From contig OY997588.1 in NCBI GenBank assembly GCA_963921825.1, forward strand, positions 83,643,043-83,707,042: 64,000 nucleotides of DNA, read 5' to 3'. This stretch comes from Erodium maritimum. Its lineage: Eukaryota; Streptophyta; Magnoliopsida; Geraniales; Geraniaceae. The notes under the pieces are model-generated. The model searched no databases, was not told where the DNA came from, and saw only the letters and a program-made list of their open reading frames with translations. The stretch's first letter is position 1. Every line of letters starts with the position of its first letter. Shown piece by piece: positions 40,868 to 53,760 of this stretch. Made by a program: the position numbers and the translations under genes.

Positions 40868-43242
40868 CAAATGATGCATTTATGATGAAGTGTAGGGATG
40901 CCCTGAAAGAAAGATTGAGACCGTATATATTTAATAAACGAGGCAGTCAGTTTGCTTGATTGATTATGCAGCTTCTTTGAGAAATATCCATGTGAATAAT
41001 TATGCAGAAGCTTGATGATCTGATAGTTTGATAAAGATGGGAGTTGTAGAAAGTAATTAGATCAAGAGCCAGAAGATTGGCAAGCTTCAAGGTTCTTTTC
41101 TATAGCAAGTCTTGGATATGTGTCGCTCAAGCAAGAACACTAAGATGAAGAGAGTTGGGATTGTACTACAGATTTTGAGGGGGAAAAGATCCCAAGAGAT
41201 TTAACTGAAGGTGAGTAAGAAAAAATGAGTGAGCAAGAGTTCTTCAGACCTGAAAGCATCTACAAAGGAGGGAGAGAAAAAAGAAACAAAGACAAAGCAA
41301 AAACACTCAGGCTTAAAAAAAGGGACTACCCACACACATAAACAAACTAAGAAAAAGCAAAGAACACTACACACACACAGAGGAGACCCAAAACAAGAAA
41401 GGATACCTTACCAAAGCTCACCCAATCTCCCAAACCAACTAAGGCCCTACCCATACCCCAAACTCCAAATGAGAGAGCCAAACTATTTTTTAACCACCAA
41501 CAAAAGGGAGGAGATCCAATCCTAGAATCTGAAGTGATAAGAATGATTAAAGGCAACTCATTCCCAACTACAGGACTTGTTTACCACTTTTGAGAAAATA
41601 GATTATGCATACTCTTGATGATCTTTGAAAATAACAACATTCTCTGAGAGCCATAGTTGCCGAACCATAGCTTGAAGAATATTGCACCAGCTCCATCTGA
41701 ATTTTGCAGGGTCTAGGCTTCCCCAAGATTGAATAATGATCTGACATCAAGAGGGAAAACCTAGATAATACCCCACCAATTTAATAAGAAGCCCCAAGTT
41801 GTTGAAAAGAAAAATCCATTCCCCTTGCCTCCAAGAAACATTTGGATAGTATGGCCTCATAATTTGATTCATGTATTTAGCAGCTAGAGCAAATAGGAGA
41901 GGGGATAAAGCACATACCCATCTCAAACCTCTGTGAATTTGGAAATCTAGGAGGGAGATCCATTAATGAGCACAGACATGTGTGCTTTGAAGAAAAAAAT
42001 CTTCTATAATCTCCACAATGGACCAACGTCAACTTTTGCAAGAAGCTTCATCATGAATATCCAATTCACATTATCAAATGCTTTTTCAAAATCAACTTTA
42101 AAAACAATGCCTTTATTTTTTTATTTTTTTATATGCTGCACAACCTCATTTGTAACTAGTACACCATCCAAGATTTGCATCCCTACTATAAATCTAGTTT
42201 GTTCAATCCCAACCAAAGAGCATATAACTTCCTTGAGCCTGATTGACAATAGTTTTGATAGTATTTTATAAGGTCCCCCCATCAAGCTAACAAGTCTATA
42301 ATCTTCAAATGTTAGAGAGCTTCACATTTTGGGATCAGAGAAACAAAGGATTAATGGGGACCCTTTCCTAAATGGCCAGACACGTGAAAATGTATGAAGA
42401 AGTTCATAAGGTTATTCTTGATGATTAGCCAACAAGCATGAAAGAATTCAAGGGTGAATCCATCTATTCTAATAGCTTTATCACCAGCAAGTCCATCAAG
42501 GCCTTTAATATCTCATGTTATGAGAAAGGTATCTCTAGCTAATTAGCCTAAGCTTCAGTTACATACTTGAATTGTAGATGATCAATATTTAGGGGAATTG
42601 TTGAGGGATCAGAGAACCTGGAGTTGAAGTAGTTTGTTGTTGCCTCTTTAATCAAAGAGGCTCTTGGAGAAGATCATCATTTACCAATATATGTGGTATC
42701 TTCTTTCTTGCTCCCTTGTAATTGACAATTGTATGGAAATATTTTGGTGGTTTTCCCCCTTTATTGACCCATTTTATTCTAGCCTTCTAGCTCCATAGCT
42801 TTGACAGTTGCTTTGTTTTTTGCATAAGTTCGGCTGTATAAACTCCTCTTAAATTACATTCTTCTGAAATGAGACCTTTTTTTTTTCAATAGAGCATCTA
42901 TCTTGTCTATATTGGATCTAAGAGTAATAATATGTGTGTCTAAATGGCCATAAACATGTGTATTCCAATTTTTCAACTTTTTCTTTAGCAATTTAAGCTT
43001 TTGCCATAGAATAAGATGAGGTTGCCCAGAAACCTTGAAGGTAGACCAAAATTGTTCAATTGCATTATAAAATATCTCATCCTCAATCCAGATATTGAGG
43101 AATTTTAATGGCCTGGGCCCCAATCTATATGATCATCAAACATTATGATGGCCCTGTGATCATATATGCTACTTGAAAGGCATTGTTGGTTGAGATTGTT
43201 GAAGATAGAGAGGAAATCCGGAGATACAAGATATATGTCTAA
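40868..43242 (-). mobile_element. LINE-6 middle: 3' UTR, RT part and RT linker
   Basis: On the minus strand 43123-42854 reads PRPLKFLNIWIEDEIF and LKKKLKNWNTHVYG, the segment between endonuclease and RT in plant LINEs. Further along (about 42290-41940) GGPYKILSKLLSIRLK, RFIVGMQILDGVLVTNEV and VFKVDFEKAFDNVNW are RT motifs. Later RT blocks are missing, and WLSENVVIFKDHQEYA near 41640 is the ORF2 end. Many stops and frameshifts are present. A lysine-rich frame at 41229-41525 lies in the UTR. Confidence 0.7.
43238..43242. repeat. target duplication TCTAA of the minus-strand solo LTR
   Basis: Repeated at 46366-46370, directly after the other end of the LTR. Confidence 0.9.
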
Positions 43243-46200
43243 TGTCACGCCCCAATTTCAGTAAACCGAACTAGGGACGCGAACGTTTTAAAAGCATAAA
43301 AATACTTGAAACCTGTTTTTGTTAAACACTTTAAAATACCAGTTTAGTTCAACAAAATAATAATTACAGTTTAAAACACGTCCCAACAAGTGGACAAAAG
43401 TACAGGGTATCAGTCACTAGACTCAAAAGACAAAACTCGGACTCCGCTCCTAGCTCCACAAGCTTCGAGAGCTCACCTAGTCCGTCCCCCGAACAGTACC
43501 TGTAGGAAAAGCAGCTAGGGGTGAGCGTTCGCTCACCACCACGGATATCAGACTGACTACGGCATAATTAGCAGGCAAAGCAAGTAACACCAACAACGAC
43601 TCAACACCGGGGAACACCATCCCCAACCCAAGTACTCTGACTGAACAAACACCCACGGTGACCTTCCTCGAACGACTCAACACTCTGACACGTAAAGTAG
43701 ACCTGACACAACGATTGACGACCTCTTCCAAGGACTCAAAAGAAAGTACGCAACACCAAACAGCATCACAAGGGATCACACACCAACCAAGATCACACAG
43801 GATCGCAAACCAGCTGCCAAGAACGCCCTCCCGGGACTCTAACCTGGTCAGGCCAACCCAAGAATGCTGCAACTTACCGGGACTCTAACCCATAAGCCAG
43901 CCGGAAAATGCTGCAACTTACTGGGACTCTAACCCATAAGCCAGCCGGAAAATGCTCACAAACCCAAACCACACACGCGCGGCCAGGACCCCTTTTGTTG
44001 GCGGGCGGGCCCCCTACCCCGTCTGAACATGCAGACGCGTGTGCTCGTGGGCCCCCGTTTCAGGAAGCGGGCCCCCAACCTCCGGTAACCACAAACACAA
44101 TCACAATCACAAGCAAGTTCAACAACCAGTAACAACACAAGTTCAACACTCACAGGCACTCATGGCCACCAAAACACCAACAGTAAAACTCGGACTCAAC
44201 AACCCCACAGGCACTCACGGCCTCCCAAGACACCAATTTAAATACACGGGCTCTCATGGCCACCCAAGACACAGTAATAAATAACACGGGCTCTCAAGGC
44301 CACTCAAGACTCAGTAGTAAAAAAATAACACACAACAACCTCCGGCATAAACGATGCATCCAACAGTCCTAATATCACTAGTTTCACAAACAACCTCCGG
44401 GCATGGTCATATGCCTCCAGTCAATCAGTTAACGCTAAGTTCTCTGCTCCTACGACACTACTAAGTGTCACATGCATTTCCGATAATTACTAAGTTCCCG
44501 TAACATGCATTTCTAATATTCGATAACCTAGATAACCCACGACACCCCGGTGCCACATGCAATTCTACAGTTAACTTTCCCTAGTCAGGGCCGAGATCCG
44601 GCTACTTTTCCCTACCTCAACTGAAGAGCACCCGCTACGCTTCCTAGCTGCTGACGTTCTGGCTCGCTACCTCCGGGCTTCACTTCGATCGAAGCCGGAC
44701 GCTAAGGATAACACGAAAGCCATAAATCAGAGGCGGTTCCCAGGTTAATCTAAAGGTCACAATTATTCCAACTTTAAAACCGACAGTTGTTCTTTAAACT
44801 CGAGCGGGATAAAAGCGGGGTCACGGTGAATCGGGTTGAGTACCCGAGCACCAGAACCGGTGCATGCGAGGCACAGTCCCAATGCACGAATCCCGAGGTC
44901 CGATTCAGCGGTCCGCCCTTGTTCCTTTTTAAACCCAAATAGCAGTCCATTTTAACAGCCCGATTATTCGTTCCACGCTCAACAGATCAAGATCCATTTT
45001 AGATCAAATCTGATTGTTCCCTTAAATCGACCTTCTAAAACCCAAGTTTTACTTCCGACGATTTCAGTCTCAAAACATAAAACCAACGTCGTTTTAGTTT
45101 ATTTCCTAACCAATCTGATTCTCAACTCCTCGATTTAAAACCGTTTTTAAAACCCAAATTGATTTTAATTCTCTTTTATTTTAAATCCCTTTTTCTTTAA
45201 TCTGATTTTCGTTTTACAACTTTTCTTTCCAAAATCCGATTTTGATTCCACTAAATAGATCCAAAATTTACAGTTGTTTTCGTATTAACAGATCAACCTT
45301 TACAGATTTAACAATAACAGATTTTACATTAACAGATCTAACATTAACAGATCTAAAGTTAACAGATTAACATAAATCGAAAACAATACGACGAAAGGGA
45401 GGGCTCGGTCATAAAATCCGACGACCCTCGACGGCGATAAAGCCGGCCGGAAACTCACGGTGGTGGCTCACCGTAAGGGAGATAAGGGCGGCGGGAGGTG
45501 GTCGCGGTGCCGGGCGTAGCGGCGGAGCACGGCGAGGCACGGTGGCCCCTCACCCGTCTCAGATCTGGGACGACAGGGCTGTTGTTCGAGGGTTCCGACG
45601 ACGAGAGAGGCGAGAGGAGCTCGGGGACGGCGGGGAACGGCCGGCGGCGGCGGCTCTTGTCCGAGAAGACGAGGGAGAGAGGCGGGGATCGGTGGCGAGG
45701 TCGTGGCCGGTCCTCTCCAGATCGGAGACGACGGGTAGCTCGGTGGTGGTGCCGTGGCTGGACGGAGGCTCGGCCAACGGCGGCGGCGGCGACGTGAGCT
45801 GGAGAAGACGGGGGCGGTGGTGGCTCCGGTAGCTCGGGAGGGAGAGACGGGGAGGAGAAGACGAGGAGTGGGAGGAGCTGGCCGGACGTGGGAGGTCGCC
45901 GGAGAGGAAGACGAAGGAGAAAGGTGAGGCAGGGAGGTCGGGACGGTGAAGGCGTGGCTGGCCGGAACTGTAACGGGGTCGGGATGGAGGAGGAAGGGAT
46001 GGGATGAGGGTGGTGAGAGAGGTGGCGGCCGGAAGTGGTGGTGGCCGGGGCTGGTTCGACGAAGAAGACGAAGGAGGAGGAGAGAGGTCGAGAGGATCGT
46101 AGAGAGGGAGGGAGGCTGCTGCGTGTTCTGATGCTGAAACCCTAGGGTTTCAGCTTATATTCAGAACACGCTGGGCCGAACCCTCTCGGGCCTCAGCTGA

Positions 46201-46365
46201 AGAACGGGCCTAAGGCCCAAACACTAGCTGGCCGAAACAGGCCTGGCCTGTCCAGTTTTTCCCCTTTCTTTCTTTTTTTTTTTGCTTTACTACTTGTTTT
46301 AAAAACCTACCTTAAGGTTTTCGGTTTGCGAATTAAAACCCTAATAAAACGAAGCGGGTTTTACA
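43243..46365 (-). mobile_element. solo LTR, family B/D (3123 bp), minus strand
   Basis: The plus strand reads TGTCACGCCCC at the left, the complement of the LTR end, and the minus strand begins TGTAAAACCCGCTTCG at 46365. It carries the TATA-like GAATATAAGC (46153-46162), a perfect palindrome (46134-46153, extendable by one base each side), a GC-rich leader, a donor-like ACGGTGAG (45467-45474), GACTCTAACCCATAAGCC repeats (43830-43955), the 18-nt hairpin (43520-43537) and the acceptor-like end (43500). Perfect TCTAA duplications flank it. Confidence 0.9.
46134..46153 (-). promoter_or_regulatory. palindrome downstream of the solo-LTR TATA box
   Basis: CTGAAACCCTAGGGTTTCAG is a perfect 20-bp palindrome at the same place as the hairpins at 11172, 18384 and 25845, but with different stem bases. 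Confidence 0.6.
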
Positions 46366-47134
46366 TCTAATCTGGAAGCCACCGAACCAGATCAAAACCA
46401 GGTGTATTAACCACCAGCAAGAGGGAGATTTATCAAAGATAGGGCATCCAGGATAGCTTGAAAAAAAGTATAATCTAAAATAGAAAATTAACTTGTTGAT
46501 CTTTCAGAAGTTGATAGAATTGTATTCAAATCACCTGCCAGCATCAATAGAGGTGGAGGGTTTAATGATTGTAATTCTACCAATAAATCATCAAAAAGTT
46601 CTCTCCTTCCTATTCTAGAGAAATGAGCGTATACATTTGTAATGCAATAATCTTTGTCAAGCTCTTTGAAGTGGTCAAACCATAACATTCTTCCTAGGTT
46701 TTTCTTGATTTTGTGCATCTACAAGAAGTTTGATTTTCATCAAACAATGAGGCCACCAAAAAGACCTGAAGCTGGAATATAGTCTATCTCCCAACCCAGC
46801 CAAGGCCACATGCTCTTAGGAAGACAAAAGGAATAATCTCTAGATTTGACTCCTAAATTAAAATCATATGAGGTTGTTGTTTGCGTACCAAGTCACCTAG
46901 TGTCTTTTTTTTTAGGTGAAGACACACCTCTCAAATTACAACAGAGGATTTTTATAAAGAAATTATAGAAAGGTAATTGAGGTGAGATGAAATACAGCCA
47001 CTCCCCCCCCCCCCCCCCCTCCTCTTTCTCAGAGACTGAATTTTTCTCTAAATCTTGATACTCTTCTCCACTTTCCAATTCAAATTCCATTGCACAATTT
47101 GCTTCCAGATCTATAGAGGAAAGATGATGTACAA
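46366..47134 (-). pseudogene. LINE-6 ORF2 endonuclease fragment
   Basis: The minus-strand frame 46718-46488 reads DYCITNVYAHFSRIGRRELF, then LMLAGDLNTILSTSERS. YA...R..LF and GDLN(T) with ER are hallmark blocks of LINE AP-type endonucleases. Upstream frames are broken, and a 17-base C run lies at 47003-47019. The endonuclease would nick target DNA during insertion. Its frame continued into 43242 before the LTR inserted. Confidence 0.7.
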
Positions 47135-49750
47135 TCAAATCATCACTACAATCTGCATATAAGCCAATTTTTTCCAAAAAAAATTCAAGCTTTTTTTGCT
47201 TCTGATACAACCTTTTTTTGAGTGAGATTTGGCCTTTGAAAATTCATACTTTTTTTTGGATCTTGTTTCATAACGATGGGGAGATAATGATGGCTTGTAT
47301 TTCTTCCCTTTAAGTTTTTTCAAACTGCATTTTGGAGGGAGATCTATTGTGCTTTTTGTGAGGCCAAAGAAATCAGCAACTTCTAGTGTTTGAGGAACTT
47401 GTAGCAGAGATTGAGGGTGTGTTTGGGCGGCAAAATGGTCACTCAAAATTCCACCTAGGCCAAATTGAAGAGAGAAGCTGGTCCCTAGAGTTGATATGCC
47501 TTGCAAAACAATATATAGCATTAAATGGTCCTTTTTCCAAAGCGTTGCTCTCACCAGAATGTGTCGAACGGCCATTTTGAGCCACTTCAAGCATTAATTT
47601 CTAATGTTCCAATGTACTTGCTTCCTTGGCATGTCACAAGATTAGTTGTTAAGTGACCAAAACCGTTGGGGTATTTGGTTTGGTTCCAATGTACTTGGTT
47701 CCTTAGCTAGTAACAAGGTTAGTTGTTGAGTGACCAAAACTGTTGGGAGCATCTGGTTTGCTTCAGTATTTGCAACTAGAGTCGGAGGTTTTTCCAAATC
47801 TTGGTGTGCCGAAGGGTTAGAAGATTCTTTGCTTATGGAGTTTTCCTAAGTTGTGGTAAGAACTTTAGTAGCTTCTTTTACCTCATTCTCTAATTGATCA
47901 AAAGTATCTTTCACAATCTGATCTTGTAGTTCTGAAGGCCTCTGAGATGCAGTAATGGCTAGTTTTGGATTCAGTTGTACCTGTTCAGAGTCTTGATGAG
48001 TAACAATCTCTTGAAGACGAATACTCCCCTCCATAAATGTGTGATTTTCAGAGAATGTTTGTTCAGCAATAACTACTTTTAGATGGTTAATGTATGTTTT
48101 CCCAATAATCTCATCAGGAGATAAGCTTCAATTATCTTCCCTTGCTGTAGAGTCCTCTTTGTGCTTCTCCAACTCTTGTTCAAAAACAGTACCTTGTTAC
48201 TACCACCGGTATCTTCATCAGAGAATGGTGTAGTAAAGTTTGAGCCTTCATCATCATAGGAGTTTAGAGTATCCATAGAAATCTCAAGCACCTCTTCCAC
48301 CTTTAAAGAATCCACCAACATATTGTATTTTTGTTGACCCAAATAAATCTTTATTTCTGCTGAAAGAGCTCTATAAGTGGTTGAGTTAATTAGAACGTAG
48401 GCAATGTCTAACTGCATACCAGATTTGGTTAAAGGATGTAAACATAGCTCCCCAATTTGTTGACTACAGTTGTAAAGGTCTCATCACACCATCTTTGAAA
48501 TGGTATTCCATGAATAGATACTCATTTGAACCTCCCACCTTTTTCAAAAAGCTTCTACTAATCAGGGATGATTGAGAGCCATTTACTAAGTCATGCTCCA
48601 TCTTCAAGCATCATTTCCTCGTCAAAATAAGCAGTGGACAATGTAGCAGTAGAGTTATATTGCCCAAAGCTTTGACTTGTATTTCAGACACTCCTTCTAG
48701 AGCAAATCCTAACATGATTTCCTGTACCGAGTAATTTCTATGAGTAATGACTACATGACTTTTCCTTAAAAGTTTTTGTTGTTGAACCACTATTGACCCA
48801 TGTAATTTAAGCGGTTGGTCTTGATTTTTAGTTTGATTCTGAGGATAGTAATTGTGGTTTGCTTTCTTGTGATTTGGGGAACTTTGTAGTGAACTGGTGG
48901 TAGCCCAAGCTTCAGTAACAAATAGCTTATAATCGTTGATTGTATAGACATTGAAGTGCTTGATCGCCTCCTGTAGTTGAGAATGAGTATAGAAATAATA
49001 GAAGCCACACCACTTACCTTTCTTGTTTGTGTTTGTTGCAATATGTGCTCTACGGATTCTTCCTACTTCAGAAAAGAGGTTTCTTAGTCATAGCTTTATC
49101 GCTCGACTTGGTAGATTGTGTATGTAGGTTGTTATTTCACCATATAGATGTGGTGTGAGCTTGCTAGAGAAATTTCTTTTAGAACCCACTTGATGCTCTG
49201 TATTGTCCCCTAAAGCTCTAGGAACGCAATCCTAAATCCCCTGTAAATCTTGATGTCTGGCTCCATCTTCAAAACCCGGAGGAGGTCCTCTCATGGAAGA
49301 CGATGAGGCCTGTAAATATTGTTGAAAAGGTGGTTGAATCTGTGTTCAGACTGCATCTGACTTCTTTCAGTAAAACAGTTGTTCTTTGTCCAGGAGAGCA
49401 AGTTCTTCATTATTTCTGCTTTGGTTTGTTACACACAATAGATCTTGGTGAGCTTGTTGTGTTCTTCTTCCACTCTTCTGCATATGGTGTCTATCGATCT
49501 GAGGTTGAGCGCGCTTGTTAGGTTTCTTTGTAAGGAATGGTCCTCAGTCTTTTTTGTCGTTGATAAGTCTTGTTGTTCCATTGGGAGACCAACTTTTCCT
49601 GATTGGGGATGTGGTCAAGCTACTGTATCTGCTCGGAGGCTCGTCGACTTCGTTGTCTGAAGTTGGATTCTTCGTTGAGCTTTAGTTCTGCAGATTGGAG
49701 CGGCTTGCTCAAGAGGAGAGGCGTCTACAGTACCTCTAGAGATATTCATT
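47135..49750 (-). pseudogene. LINE-6 ORF1 (RRM-like type) and 5' leader
   Basis: Minus-strand pieces in order: MRGPPPGFEDG start at about 49293, then LTPHLYGEI, then GKWCGFYYFYTHSQLQEAIK and YKLFVTEAW (about 49020-48900, an RRM-like block similar to LINE-5), then MQLDIAYVLINSTTYRALS and IKIYLGQQKYNMLVDSLKVEE (48417-48290), then HRYETRSKKKYEF (about 47270). Frames are interrupted many times. About 450 bp upstream of the start (49300-49750) looks like a LINE leader. The 5' end is not fixed. Confidence 0.6.
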
Positions 49751-49836
49751 GATTGACTAGATTAATAATAACGTTTTATATCATTTTATGCATATGCTCC
49801 ATTATAAATGAAACACATGCTTCACCATCCAAATAA

Positions 49837-49851
49837 ATTAACTCTGATAGT
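49837..49851. repeat. 15-bp target duplication of LINE-7 (left)
   Basis: ATTAACTCTGATAGT here and ATTAACTCTAATAGT at 50817-50831, with one mismatch. Confidence 0.75.
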
Positions 49852-50816
49852 ATTTTTTTTCAAACGTAAAAGACTTTTATTGATTAAAAATGAAACAGGA
49901 TAAAAATGAATAACGAGTAATCCCTCCATAGGAAAACTACATCTAATCCTTAAAAAGAGTCTGAAGCATATACGGGTTTTTCAAGTGGGAACAATAACTA
50001 TTAAACGAACTAAAACAACAATTAAACCAAAGAGGGAAGCTACTATGGAAGCAGGAATGAAAACGAATCTAGACCTAAAACCAAAACCAACTCCAACTAA
50101 ACCTGAGCCTAAACACTATGGCATGAAAGCCTATGGGTTTCCCTAAAGAAACCGTTGATCTGCAAAATAATGCGCCTAGTACAGGGAGGTGTCCCATAAA
50201 CTGGTGGAGGAGGAAGATCAGCAGCAGCCGATCGTGGTAGGGGTGGAACGCTTCTCCTCCCTAGCGTCCTGCTTCCCAGCACCAGACCTCACCTAATTCG
50301 TCTGGTTTCTTGGGAAAAATGAAAACCTCTCCCGTTGTTTCCATGTGTCCGCTTATGGATGAGAGGCTAACACAAAGAGGGCGATCACCACCGCAACAAG
50401 GAGTTGCGGATCAACACAAAGTATGAACCATCCTTCCGAGACAATAGTGTTGAGGTGTGGAGGCGTAGAGAAACACAAAAGTGTTGCAAGGATGAAGAGA
50501 ACGACCCAAGTTTTAATGCAAAAACCCATATTTTGGTGGAGTATTTCCATGCTAACTTCTAGAGTCAATGTCTCACAGAAAAAGAAATTCATACCATAAC
50601 AGTTCCAGGACAAGATTTGCAAACAATGAGAAGGAGAGGGGGTGAAACCGGTCGTACGGTGATCAGAGACGGAGAGAGATGAGTAGGGCATGCCGGTTGA
50701 GAAGGACCGCTTGGAGAGGAGCGCCGCCAACGGCATGGATGTATGAGCGATCGAGAGGGATTAGAAGAGGGTGGGTTCGAAACCCTACAAAGAGAGGCTT
50801 TATCCTCCTTCCTCTT
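49852..50816 (-). mobile_element. LINE-7, non-autonomous LINE keeping the ORF2 start
   Basis: On the minus strand the 5' leader is followed by LQILSWNCYGM (near 50620-50580), the start of a LINE endonuclease (ILSWNCRGL in the family). The sequence then goes directly into a 3' UTR and a tail (T-run at 49853-49860) with an AAAAG / CTTTT inverted repeat. The rest of ORF2 is deleted. The near-perfect duplication shows that it inserted in about this form or was deleted afterwards. Confidence 0.7.
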
Positions 50817-50831
50817 ATTAACTCTAATAGT

Positions 50832-52500
50832 TAGCGACCAATTTTTTTTTTTGATCGGAAAAGCAATATTATAAATCTCTCACTTTTCGAAGTTTGAAAA
50901 GAGCGGACAAAAGTCTCTAGTTATAGAGATGGTACACATTTTTTGATCCACCAAGTACATTTAGTTACCGAATCAAAAGCAATCAAATAAGAGGATAAAG
51001 AAATGAAAAGCCCCTTTACTTCAAATGTAGGAGCACCGATGATGGAATGGTACTTATGGGATTGGATACCTCATATCTAGAAGTGGTTGAAGTGGTCTTT
51101 TGTCTGCCTTTCTCTTGAAGCAACTAAAATGCTTGAGATAACTTGAGTGTCAAGCAAGACTCCAAATCTGCAGCCAAAATGGAAAATACCCATTCCTGCA
51201 GCAACTTAATCGATCTGAAAACAGCCCCAATTCTGCAGCAAAAATTGACAAAAAAAAAACCCTTCTGCAACAGAATATTCTTTAGAGGCCTTGATTGGAA
51301 TAGCAACATCCTCAATGGAGATTCTGCAATCCTCAACAGAAGCGTGTACACCAAGCTTGTAAGGATACTAATCTGATAATGAGGATTTAAGAATCGCTTG
51401 CGAATGAGGCAATTCATCTGAAACAAGCCAAACAAGAGAGTCATAGCAAATAGAGTGGCAGGATCAAAGAGGGTGTGAATCATGGTGTGAGTGAGCCACC
51501 CAACCAGGGCAAACTGACTCAAGGGCCTATAACACAGACCTACACAATAAAGAACCAAAAGGGACCAACTAACCTAGACTTCTACCCACACCACACACAA
51601 AGAGGGAGAGACACCTAGAGGACTACCCACACACAAGATTAGAACCAGGAAAAGATAAAGCCCACCTCACAAGAAGTATCTAAAGTCCACTCCTCACCAC
51701 TCAACCAAGACCACCTACGACCCCATCCCAACCCAAACCCTGAATAAAAGTTGTGATCAAAGCAACATTCCTTCTCCAAAAACACAGTTGCCAGATCATG
51801 CTCATATAACACAATGAGGCCCAGAAACCACATGCAATCAGCTAGATATGTTATTAGGAGAATTTCAGTGTGTCTGTCTAAGAGCTAAACACTGAAGAGG
51901 AGAAGATATTCAATCCTCAAAAAAGAAATGATAGGAGGAGGTAAAAGAAGACCATTCCCAAGAGTAAATTTTTCTTTGAATTTTGGCAAAGATTACCTTT
52001 GAGATAAGTTCCACATTGTTAAAGACTTTGTCATTCCTAGCCAGCCATATTAACCAACAAGAGAGTTTAAAGATATTCCCCCAAATCCTTCTGTAAGAAC
52101 CTTTGAGTAAGTATAACCATGAACAAAATAGAAGCTTTAAATTTCCAGGTAAAGCCTATGAGACTCCCCACCAGGATAAAATAGAGCACCAAACCTCTCA
52201 GGCCTGGCTGCAATGAATAATGATATGTGCAGCATCTTCAAAATCCTAGTGACAGGAAGGACAAATCATTTATTCCATTGTAAATTCTAATCCTCTGGCT
52301 TCAAGGAAACATCTTGAGGGTATTGCCTCTAAGTAGGCTAACCAGCAGAAAGCAATAATTTTGGGAGGGTGCAATTAATGTATATATCCTTTTGACAATG
52401 TAGCCTTTATCATCATGTAACCAGGCAGTTTATCATCTTCTTCAGTTAGAATTACCCCAGCAAGAATAGAGCAAATAAGACCCCAATTTGATGTCACACA
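50832..52500 (-). mobile_element. LINE-8, 5'-truncated LINE (zf-RVT end and 3' UTR)
   Basis: The tail T-run is at 50843-50852, with the hairpin CTTTTC / GAAAAG at 50883-50901. On the minus strand PPKIIAFCWLAYLEAIPSRC, then LEARGLEF, then FEDAAHIIIHC, and further on CWLIWLARNDKVFNNVE (about 52370-51990), are the zf-RVT domain and ORF2 end. There are several stops. A 144-codon frame at 51558-51124 lies in the 3' UTR and shows no domain. Confidence 0.65.
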
Positions 52501-53079
52501 TCCACACATAATAAAAAATACATTCTATTAATTTGAAATTCAATTATCGGTATTACTCAAACTTCACCGATGTTACTCCCTACACAACATGGTCCTAATT
52601 ACTTTTATTATCAATATCCACCAAATTCCCCACCTTGATCCAACTTCAATTATAGTCCTGATTGCATTGGTTTCAAATGTCAACAAATTTGTATTACTAC
52701 AGAAGTTTAGGAGTGCTCGATTCACATTATCTCGATACAATGGGAAACGGTCAATGGAAAAAAGGCTTCGCGATAAAGACTTAGAAAATCCACCGCATAA
52801 TGCCCCACAACCAAGTAATATGGATGGAATGGCACATGAGTTGGAAGCCTAAAGCTGATTCGTGTTGGTGGGTGTGTGGATACACAATTTCGTTAACTCA
52901 GTGCGTGACAATGAAAATAATAATCAAATGAAAAGGTGCATTATTGCTATTGAGTCCGAATCTTTGTTGGTGGAGGACTTATTAAGGCGTACTAAAAATT
53001 ATTCATATAATAATCAAATGAAAGGGTGCACTAGAACAGGCCAACTTTTGCGCTCATAGATAAACTTGGTTCACAATTC
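52501..53079. other. unassigned AT-rich sequence
   Basis: Short frames at 52589-52852 and 52862-53059 have no recognised motif. The phrase AATAATCAAATGAAA-GGTGCA occurs twice (52919 and 53012). Confidence 0.3.
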
Positions 53080-53760
53080 AGGTGAAACTTCGAGGAAATC
53101 TCCGGTCAAGGACAACATTGGCATCTCACACTTGAGGAGGCACCTACAGCTACTGCAACATTAGGGGTGGAAAGACTGGACTCTATATCAAAAGTTCCCT
53201 TGGAAGTTGTTGCAATAAATGTGATTAGGGAAAGGTCATTGTTCGATTGTAATTTGGGACCACAATCTCTGCAAAATGAACCTGCGTTTTAGAGGGAAAC
53301 ATATTGGAGTCTAACCAGTTGGGTCCATTCCCTTAGGCCCAAATCAGAACAAATTAGTTTCAAGAGGAAGACCAAAATTTCAAAAGCATGCCTATGCATA
53401 TGCAACTAGGTCGAAGGCGGGAAGAGTTAGCAAAAAAAAACCTTTCCTCCAAGAAATGCAGTGAGAGAAAAGAGGAACACAGACTTAGATTTTCAAGGCT
53501 TGGCGGCACAGATGCATTAGTCATTGAATAGTTTGAAAATCTTGATGCTGAGTTAAACCATTGTGTGCAATTTAGAACGGATTCAGAAAAGGAATACGTG
53601 ATTTGGATGATGATGATATAGAACAGAACCAAGAAGAGCAAGTTTGTCTTCCTACTACAGCTTTTATTTGACTGGGATAAGGATCCTCTCATAAATGTAA
53701 GAGGGTCAAACTCCTCTCAAAAGAAGAGAGCCATTACAGACGTGGGGAGCAAAGACTAAA
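53080..53760 (+). pseudogene. LINE ORF1 3' end fragment, same family as LINE-5
   Basis: YAYATRSKAGRVSKKK (about 53393-53440) corresponds to YATRSRVGKLKDP of LINE-5. The following bases, including TTGAATAGTTTGA and GGATCCTCTCAT, match 35160-35310 of LINE-5. Several stops are present. No RT or tail was identified, so boundaries are approximate. Confidence 0.5.

Noticed and set aside
41229-41525. 98-codon lysine-rich ORF
   Set aside because: It lies antisense in the 3' UTR of LINE-6; low complexity and no start context.
45498-45832. Arginine/glycine-rich ORFs in GC-rich DNA
   Set aside because: They are the complement of the CT-rich leader of the minus-strand solo LTR.
49740-49790. Target duplication for LINE-6 (ATTTTATG-like bases at both ends)
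   Set aside because: Only a weak 8-base match near 37633 and 49780; not enough to fix the 5' end.
51124-51558. 144-codon minus-strand ORF
   Set aside because: It is the 3' UTR region between the LINE-8 coding end and its tail; no domain and hydrophobic composition from T-rich sequence.
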